Source of the DNA: Anaerolinea sp.
GTDB taxonomy: Bacteria; Chloroflexota; Anaerolineae; Anaerolineales; Anaerolineaceae
Assembly (NCBI GenBank): GCA_013824865.1
Contig: PNON01000018.1
Span: 1-43,285, forward strand
Length of the DNA: 43,285 nt
Direction of reading: 5' to 3'
Below are positions 38,430 to 43,285 of the stretch, piece after piece. The translations under genes were made by a program, and so were the position numbers. Under the pieces are notes generated by a model that saw nothing but the letters and a program-made list of their open reading frames with translations, had not been told where the DNA came from and did no database searches. Position 1 is the first letter of the stretch, and each line of letters starts with the position of its first letter.

Positions 38430-39953
38430 TCATGGGGTGGATGATTGTGCCAGGTCATAGAGGATGTATCCGTCACCGCTGGCAGTCACCAAGTAGTCTT
38501 GCAGCAATCTTTTCAACTCTGGCTGGGCTTCCAACTGCCCGAAAGCCGTCACCAGAAAATACCGCTTACCTTCCACCATTTTCTCAAACAGGGCCTTCAT
38601 ATCCCGTTTATCCTTTCCAGCTGCCTGCCCGCGCGAAAAGTTGGATGTGGCCGGCCAGTAGCTGCTGACTTTGGTCCAGCCATAATACATCAGACGGGTA
38701 CCATAATCCTGGGTCAGCGCGATCACTGGTCCGTCTACTGGAACAGCCTTGCCTATATCCGCCCATACCCGCGCCTCTGAGCGGAAGTCCTCCGCAAAAA
38801 GAATCGAGCGTCCCACCCATATTGTATACCCGGCTGCGAAGATCAACACCAGGGCAGTAGCTGTCCGCCACAACCAACTGCTGGCAGTCAGCTTCTCGAG
38901 TGCCAGGTCAGCCACCGGAGCCAACCCCATTGCCGTGACAAGAACCAGCGGCAAATGATAATAGCTGTGGGTTATAAACTGATAGGGTGAAGAAAGTCCA
39001 TAAAGGACATACCCCAGCCACAATCCCAGTACCAACCGCCTTGCTGGCGGCTGGAGCAGGAATGTGCCCACCAATGCTGTAAAGAACATCGGCAGGCTGA
39101 CCAGGCTATCAATCATGTGCAGCCAATCCGAGTAAAATTCGTGATCGGCCAGGAGTTGGATGAAACCCAAAGTCCAGGAGGTGAAGAAACCGGCTGACCG
39201 CCCGCCAATGGCAAGTAAATAATATGCAAATGCTGGCAGCACACTCAGCAGCAGGATGATCCACGTCTGTCTGGAGCGCAATATCCTGCCCAGGCTGCCT
39301 GACAACAAGACGGCTATGAGTAACACCCCGCCAACAAAGAAGCCGGCAACCACCTTCACCAATACCGCAATTCCCCCCAGCAATCCAGCCAGAATTGCCC
39401 ATTTCCAGCTGCGCTTTTCCATCCATATATCCACGCTCAATGCGAACAGACTGATCCACATCACCATGAATGGATCCGGCTGGAAGGAGCGCGAAGCTTG
39501 GACCGCGAAGGTCAGCAGCAGGAAGAAACCTGCGGATATAATTATTCCCGTGCGAAAATTCCACCTGCGTAACAACTTAACCATGGCCACGGCCGCAATA
39601 AGCCAGAATAGCGAACTGAATACCCGCGCTAGCCACAGCTTTTCGCTCCCGGTTAACCGATATGTGCCCGCAATCAAAGTTTCCAGGATTGGTGGCTCAT
39701 AAGTCTCCAGTGAACCCATGGTCTTTAGAGCCGCATCCCGTTGAGCCGACTCTGGCTGCCCCTGGTAGTAGATACCGCGAGCCATGATAGCGGACCGTAA
39801 TTGCCGGGCGGGATGAAAATCCAATGGCGGATCGGTGAGGTCATACAGCCGAATCCCCAACCCCGCAAGAAATAAAAGCACAAGAGCGCCCCTGATCAAA
39901 AACCTGGGAGTACAGTGAAATGCAAGTTTGTCAAACAGGGCCTTCATGCGCAT
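38430..39953 (-). CDS. GT39/GT83-like membrane glycosyltransferase, paralogue 1
   Basis: 507 residues, ATG 39953 with GAGG 7 bases upstream. GT-C fold: first luminal loop LYDLTDPPLDFHPARQLRSA carries the catalytic acid (Asp), followed by about 10 membrane helices (SRSFQPDPFMVMWISLFALS is a conserved loop). Such enzymes use polyprenyl-phosphate sugars. The C-terminal soluble part (RYFLVTAFGQLEAQPELKRL) is shared with the adjacent paralogue at 39963. They probably arose by tandem duplication, now well diverged. Confidence 0.82.
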   Translation of the reverse strand: MRMKALFDKLAFHCTPRFLIRGALVLLFLAGLGIRLYDLTDPPLDFHPARQLRSAIMARGIYYQGQPESAQRDAALKTMGSLETYEPPILETLIAGTYRLTGSEKLWLARVFSSLFWLIAAVAMVKLLRRWNFRTGIIISAGFFLLLTFAVQASRSFQPDPFMVMWISLFALSVDIWMEKRSWKWAILAGLLGGIAVLVKVVAGFFVGGVLLIAVLLSGSLGRILRSRQTWIILLLSVLPAFAYYLLAIGGRSAGFFTSWTLGFIQLLADHEFYSDWLHMIDSLVSLPMFFTALVGTFLLQPPARRLVLGLWLGYVLYGLSSPYQFITHSYYHLPLVLVTAMGLAPVADLALEKLTASSWLWRTATALVLIFAAGYTIWVGRSILFAEDFRSEARVWADIGKAVPVDGPVIALTQDYGTRLMYYGWTKVSSYWPATSNFSRGQAAGKDKRDMKALFEKMVEGKRYFLVTAFGQLEAQPELKRLLQDYLVTASGDGYILYDLAQSSTP

Positions 39954-39962
39954 TTCTTTTCC

Positions 39963-41474
39963 TCAGGGGATGAGAGGCTGTGTTAGATCGAAAACAAGAT
40001 ACCCATTCCCACTCTCCACTGGGTAGGTACTTACCAGGTAATCTTTCAATTCCGGCTGGCGTGCATAATCATCAAACCAGGTCACCAGGAAACGGGTTTT
40101 ACCCTTGACTTCTTTCTCGATCAGGGCCTGCAAATCTTTCTCTGGCCGGCCAGCCATATCCCTCAACGCCAGGTCGCCACTGCCTGGCCAATTGGCGATG
40201 CTGTCCCAGCCGTAATAGGCCATGCGGTACCCATAATCCTGCGTCAAGCCAACCACCGATTCGTCGCGCAGCTTGTCTCCCAGGACCCGCCAGAATGCCG
40301 GCTCTGCCCGATAGTCTATACCGTTGAGGATGCTGCGGTTCTGCCATAAAAGAAGTGCTGTAATGGTTAGCGTCAACCCTACCAACAACGGCCGAATAAA
40401 CCTGCCTTTATGCAACGCCACCATATTTTTTGTCAACAATGCTCCCAGTGGAGCCAAGCTGATGGCCAGGATGGGGATAAGCGGCAACTGGTAATAATCA
40501 TGCGTGCCAATATGATAGGCGAAGGTGAAGCCGTAAATAATATATCCCGCCCACATTCCCAATACCAGCTTGCGCTCCCGTTTCCCTTTAAAAAGGAACA
40601 GGCCAGCCAGACCTTGCATCAATGCCGGCAAGCCTGCAGTGTCATGGATCCGGTTGATCCAGCGCGAATAATTGGAGAGCTCCACCCACAAATTGGGAAA
40701 GAAACGGAAGCTAAACTGTTGCCCGAGGAAACCGGCAATAAAAGTACCATACAGCGTGTATGCTACAAATGGCGCCAGGGAAAGTGCTGCCAAGACCCAC
40801 ACTTGCAGATTTCTTAATACCGGGCGCATATCCTTTTTTATCAGCATCACAATATATGGAATGGCCAGGAAAAATATGGCTACGTTTTTCACGAATACGG
40901 CCGCACCGGTAAAAAGACCCGCTATCACTGTCCACTTCCAGTCTGGTTTATCCAGCCAGCGATAGAAAGCCCACCAGGCAAAGCAGATCAACGCCACCAT
41001 CAACGGATCCGGTTGGAATGTGCGCGAGGCCATCACCCCATAGGGCAGGAAAAGGTAGACAAGAAGCGCGGTAATACCGCCATCCGCATTTGTCAATGTG
41101 CTTGCCAGCAGGTAAATAGCCAGCCCGGCCGCCACCCAGAACAACGAGGATAAGATGCGTGCGAACCACACATACTCCCCCCCTGCCAGCCGGTAAAGTG
41201 CTGAGGTAAGTGTTTCCATCACCGGCGGCTCTATCACTGCTTCCCGTTTTCCCTGCAGGACTGCTGTTTTTATCTGCCATTCCGGCAGGTCCGTTCGCCC
41301 TTCATAATACATGCCACGCGCCATCAACGCTGAGTGTAATTGCCGTGTCGGGTGAATATCCAGGGGCGGATCGGTCAAATCCAGCAGGCGGATGCTGAGT
41401 CCCATCAGCAGCAGGAGCAAGATGGTGAAATTGCGCAGGGTTTTATTCTGTGTAAATAATCCGGTCATGGACAT
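39963..41474 (-). CDS. GT39/GT83-like membrane glycosyltransferase, paralogue 2
   Basis: 503 residues. Same layout as its neighbour: LLDLTDPPLDIHPTRQLHSA, SRTFQPDPLMVALICFAWWA, HIGTHDYYQLPLIPILAISL, and the terminal TRFLVTWFDDYARQPELKDY. The first-loop Asp is conserved. Ends 10 bp before the start of paralogue 1. Which acceptor each uses is unknown; differing first loops suggest different glycan positions. Confidence 0.82.
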   Translation of the reverse strand: MSMTGLFTQNKTLRNFTILLLLLMGLSIRLLDLTDPPLDIHPTRQLHSALMARGMYYEGRTDLPEWQIKTAVLQGKREAVIEPPVMETLTSALYRLAGGEYVWFARILSSLFWVAAGLAIYLLASTLTNADGGITALLVYLFLPYGVMASRTFQPDPLMVALICFAWWAFYRWLDKPDWKWTVIAGLFTGAAVFVKNVAIFFLAIPYIVMLIKKDMRPVLRNLQVWVLAALSLAPFVAYTLYGTFIAGFLGQQFSFRFFPNLWVELSNYSRWINRIHDTAGLPALMQGLAGLFLFKGKRERKLVLGMWAGYIIYGFTFAYHIGTHDYYQLPLIPILAISLAPLGALLTKNMVALHKGRFIRPLLVGLTLTITALLLWQNRSILNGIDYRAEPAFWRVLGDKLRDESVVGLTQDYGYRMAYYGWDSIANWPGSGDLALRDMAGRPEKDLQALIEKEVKGKTRFLVTWFDDYARQPELKDYLVSTYPVESGNGYLVFDLTQPLIP

Positions 41475-41496
41475 ACACTCATATATATCATGGATT

Positions 41497-42447
41497 TTAA
41501 TCCATCTTGACCGGTCTAACCAAACGCCGCAACCCCAGGAATAACCGCTTCAACCCACCCAATCCCGCCAGGCTGATCAGTGCATACAGCATCCGGTGCC
41601 ATTCTGGAACAATGGCTGGCGCATGGGCCATCAGCCCTCGCCAGTAGGACTTGAATGCTTCCGATGCTCTGCTGCCATCCAGCAGGTAGCGGGCATTGAT
41701 GCGGTGCGCACCGGCTTCCACTCGATTCCATCGGCCTTCGCCAAGCTGACTGTAAGGGGTTGTATTCTTCATCCAGCTCACCAGCCGGTAAGCATCCTCC
41801 CCAAACCGGACCGCTGCAGCAACATTTTTCGCCCCGGGGTGGAAGCGCCCAGCTGCCCAGACATCAGGCACATGCACCATCCTGCCCTGGCTTGCCATTC
41901 CCAGCCATAGTTTGTGGTCCAGCAGGTAGTGGAATTCTGTATCCAGGTAGCCAGCCTGGATCAACATCGTCCGGTTCATGAAAACCGCTGGCTGGTTGAG
42001 GATGTGAAATTCCATCAGTTCCGCCAGCTGCCATTCGCCAGTGCGCATACGATTGGTAACACGTCCACGCTCATCCACCGCTGCCACATCACCATAGATC
42101 AAGGCTGCTTCCGGATGGTTTTGCCAGCAATCCAATGCGCGGGATATTGCTCCCGGAAAATAGTAATCATCTGAATTTAACCATGCGGCTAGAACGCCTT
42201 TTGCCCGCATCAGCCCCTTGTTGATGCCTTCTGCCTGTCCACTGTCTTTCTCTGAGACCCACCAGGCAAGACGATTTGCATAACGCTGGATGATTTCCAG
42301 GCTGCCATCTGTGGAGCCACCATCCACCAGCAGGATTTCCACGTTTGGATAATCCTGATCCAACACCGACATGATCGTCTGCTCCAGAAAGGCTGACTGG
42401 TTAAATGAATTGATCACAACAGATACAAGCGGCTTGATATCACCCAT
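41497..42447 (-). CDS. GT2-family glycosyltransferase
   Basis: 316 residues. SVVINSFNQSAFLEQTI (9-25), VDGGSTDGS (41-49), SEKDSGQAEGINKGLMRAKG and NSDD (91-94) form the GT-A core. The C-terminal ~100 residues (EDAYRLVSWMKNTTPY on) are an extra helical extension absent from the GT2 at 32410. Start overlaps the previous stop by 8 bp. Role: nucleotide-sugar transferase in the cluster. Confidence 0.88.
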   Translation of the reverse strand: MGDIKPLVSVVINSFNQSAFLEQTIMSVLDQDYPNVEILLVDGGSTDGSLEIIQRYANRLAWWVSEKDSGQAEGINKGLMRAKGVLAAWLNSDDYYFPGAISRALDCWQNHPEAALIYGDVAAVDERGRVTNRMRTGEWQLAELMEFHILNQPAVFMNRTMLIQAGYLDTEFHYLLDHKLWLGMASQGRMVHVPDVWAAGRFHPGAKNVAAAVRFGEDAYRLVSWMKNTTPYSQLGEGRWNRVEAGAHRINARYLLDGSRASEAFKSYWRGLMAHAPAIVPEWHRMLYALISLAGLGGLKRLFLGLRRLVRPVKMD

Positions 42448-43264
42448 TTTTTTTAAATAATTCCGCGTAATTCGCTTTGGGGAATATGGTTAATTTGCCC
42501 CCCAATGTGGCATCCAGCACCTGGCGGCCATCCTTTGAAAAAGCTTCCTTTGCCAGGCGGTAGCCTATTTCCGATGTTTCCAGGTCAGGCAGTTGCCAGC
42601 GGAAACCCTTACCAAAATATCCAGGGTTGAAGTGGTTGGGGTCGTCCCCCTGTGAAATTACCGTGGTATTGGGGGGGCCCTGAGTGACAAAATTGTGATC
42701 CACTCCGATCAGGTACACCGTATCAAACCCCATGTAGTAAGCCAGTTGCAGCGCCACAAAGGTCACCGTGGCGCTCTCCCACACCCGGCCGGTAATATCT
42801 TTGGCGAAGCGGGGACTGGTGTAGGTGGAATATATGAAATTCAAGTCGTCTTCGCGGTTCACCCACTGACGTCCGCGCCAGGATATGAAACGGGGCATTG
42901 TCAACTGCTGAATGTCGCTGGCACACTGTTCCACCACCAGGTCGTTCATACAAACATAATAGCTGGTGGCAAAGCCCATCTCCGGGAAAGCCATATAGAT
43001 GCGGTTCATCCCGAAAGTATATTCATCTTTCAGCAGGGTCAGGTCCAGCTGCTTCAGGCTGGGTCCATTGCCAATGATGAAACATCGCCTGCCCCAGTGA
43101 ATATCCTTGTACTCGCGCAATTGACGTATGCTCGCCATCCGCCAGGGATGAAAGAAAGCGGCTGGCAGCTCCGGTACCCGGCGCAGCGCGTCATATCCAG
43201 CGCGGACTGATGGCTTCAATGCTTCCGGGATGGCCTTCTTGAATAATTCGCGCAGTGCGCTCAT
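42440..43264 (-). CDS. DUF115 / MptE-like (6-hydroxymethylpterin pyrophosphokinase-like) protein
   Basis: 274 residues. CFIIGNGPSLKQLDLTLLKD (61-80) with GNGPSL, MNRIYMAFPEMGFATSYYVC and YYMGFDTVYLIGVDHNF define the DUF115 Rossmann-like domain. In bacteria such proteins occur in surface-glycan and flagellin-glycosylation loci (Maf-related), so a glycan role is more likely than pterin metabolism here. It is the first gene of the visible operon; the 21 bases before it to the window edge show no promoter. Confidence 0.8.
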   Translation of the reverse strand: MSALRELFKKAIPEALKPSVRAGYDALRRVPELPAAFFHPWRMASIRQLREYKDIHWGRRCFIIGNGPSLKQLDLTLLKDEYTFGMNRIYMAFPEMGFATSYYVCMNDLVVEQCASDIQQLTMPRFISWRGRQWVNREDDLNFIYSTYTSPRFAKDITGRVWESATVTFVALQLAYYMGFDTVYLIGVDHNFVTQGPPNTTVISQGDDPNHFNPGYFGKGFRWQLPDLETSEIGYRLAKEAFSKDGRQVLDATLGGKLTIFPKANYAELFKKNG

Positions 43265-43285
43265 TCAGTGCTCAGTCTGGCAGTA

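Overview
The window reads as a chromosomal segment of a Chloroflexota bacterium, probably class Anaerolineae. This is inferred from gene content: a secreted protein with an Anaerolineae-type helical C-terminal region, lipoproteins with PGT/APGNW-type domains, a helicase-associated protein, an orphan Flp pilin, a possible GAAC-N4-GTTC LexA box and very abundant dispersed 'HPERSEGS'-type inverted repeats. No rRNA, tRNA or CRISPR array was seen.

Region 1 (1-2.85 kb): an SRPBCC-family gene with an apparent frameshift at its start, a TatA-like membrane protein, and a complete AbiEi/AbiEii type IV toxin-antitoxin operon.

Region 2 (2.85-12.9 kb) is the most unusual part. It opens with an intact DNA methyltransferase fused to an Mrr-like nuclease domain (2850-4469). 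The last ~85 bp of that gene recur at least eight more times downstream, always on the + strand. The blocks between copies hold REP palindromes, two near-identical GIY-YIG nuclease cassettes, a secreted protein, a RAYT (TnpA-REP) transposase, a lipoprotein, and an AT-rich island. One copy also keeps the methylase promoter and first 13 codons joined to the tail, so at least one whole extra methylase copy once existed. The AT-rich island encodes an unknown protein, a proteasome/HslV-like Ntn-hydrolase candidate, a HEPN-like protein coupled to a membrane-anchored pentapeptide-repeat protein, and a zinc-ribbon DUF4145/HEPN protein. I read this as a defence-like accessory island built on methylase 3'-end repeats.

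Region 3 (13.2-23.8 kb) is a compact phage head and lysis module. It starts with a strong promoter that overlaps a 20-bp perfect palindrome and a LexA-like box. It then carries a TerS-like protein, an XhlA-like protein, TerL, portal, a protease-capsid fusion with a strong internal start, a holin-like protein, a connector-like protein, a GH25 endolysin and structural proteins. No integrase, replication genes or tape measure were seen. Dispersed host-type repeats fill most gaps between otherwise intact genes, which suggests long residence or domestication.

Region 4 (23.9-27 kb): an orphan Flp pilin, a decayed duplicate of a phage gene start, a secreted carbohydrate-binding-like protein, an 18-codon ORF with a strong ribosome binding site, and an AT-rich membrane-anchored PAF-acetylhydrolase-like lipase.

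Region 5 (27-32 kb): housekeeping-like genes, namely an unknown conserved protein, a diacylglycerol kinase-family enzyme, a helicase-associated-domain protein and Kbl (glycine C-acetyltransferase).

Region 6 (32.4-43.3 kb, all - strand): a cell-surface polysaccharide cluster with three GT2 glycosyltransferases, a DUF6056-like membrane protein, a sulfotransferase, a Wzy/O-antigen ligase, a Wzz-like chain-length protein, two tandem paralogous GT39/83-like membrane glycosyltransferases and a DUF115/MptE-like protein. Genes overlap or lie within tens of bases, consistent with one operon.
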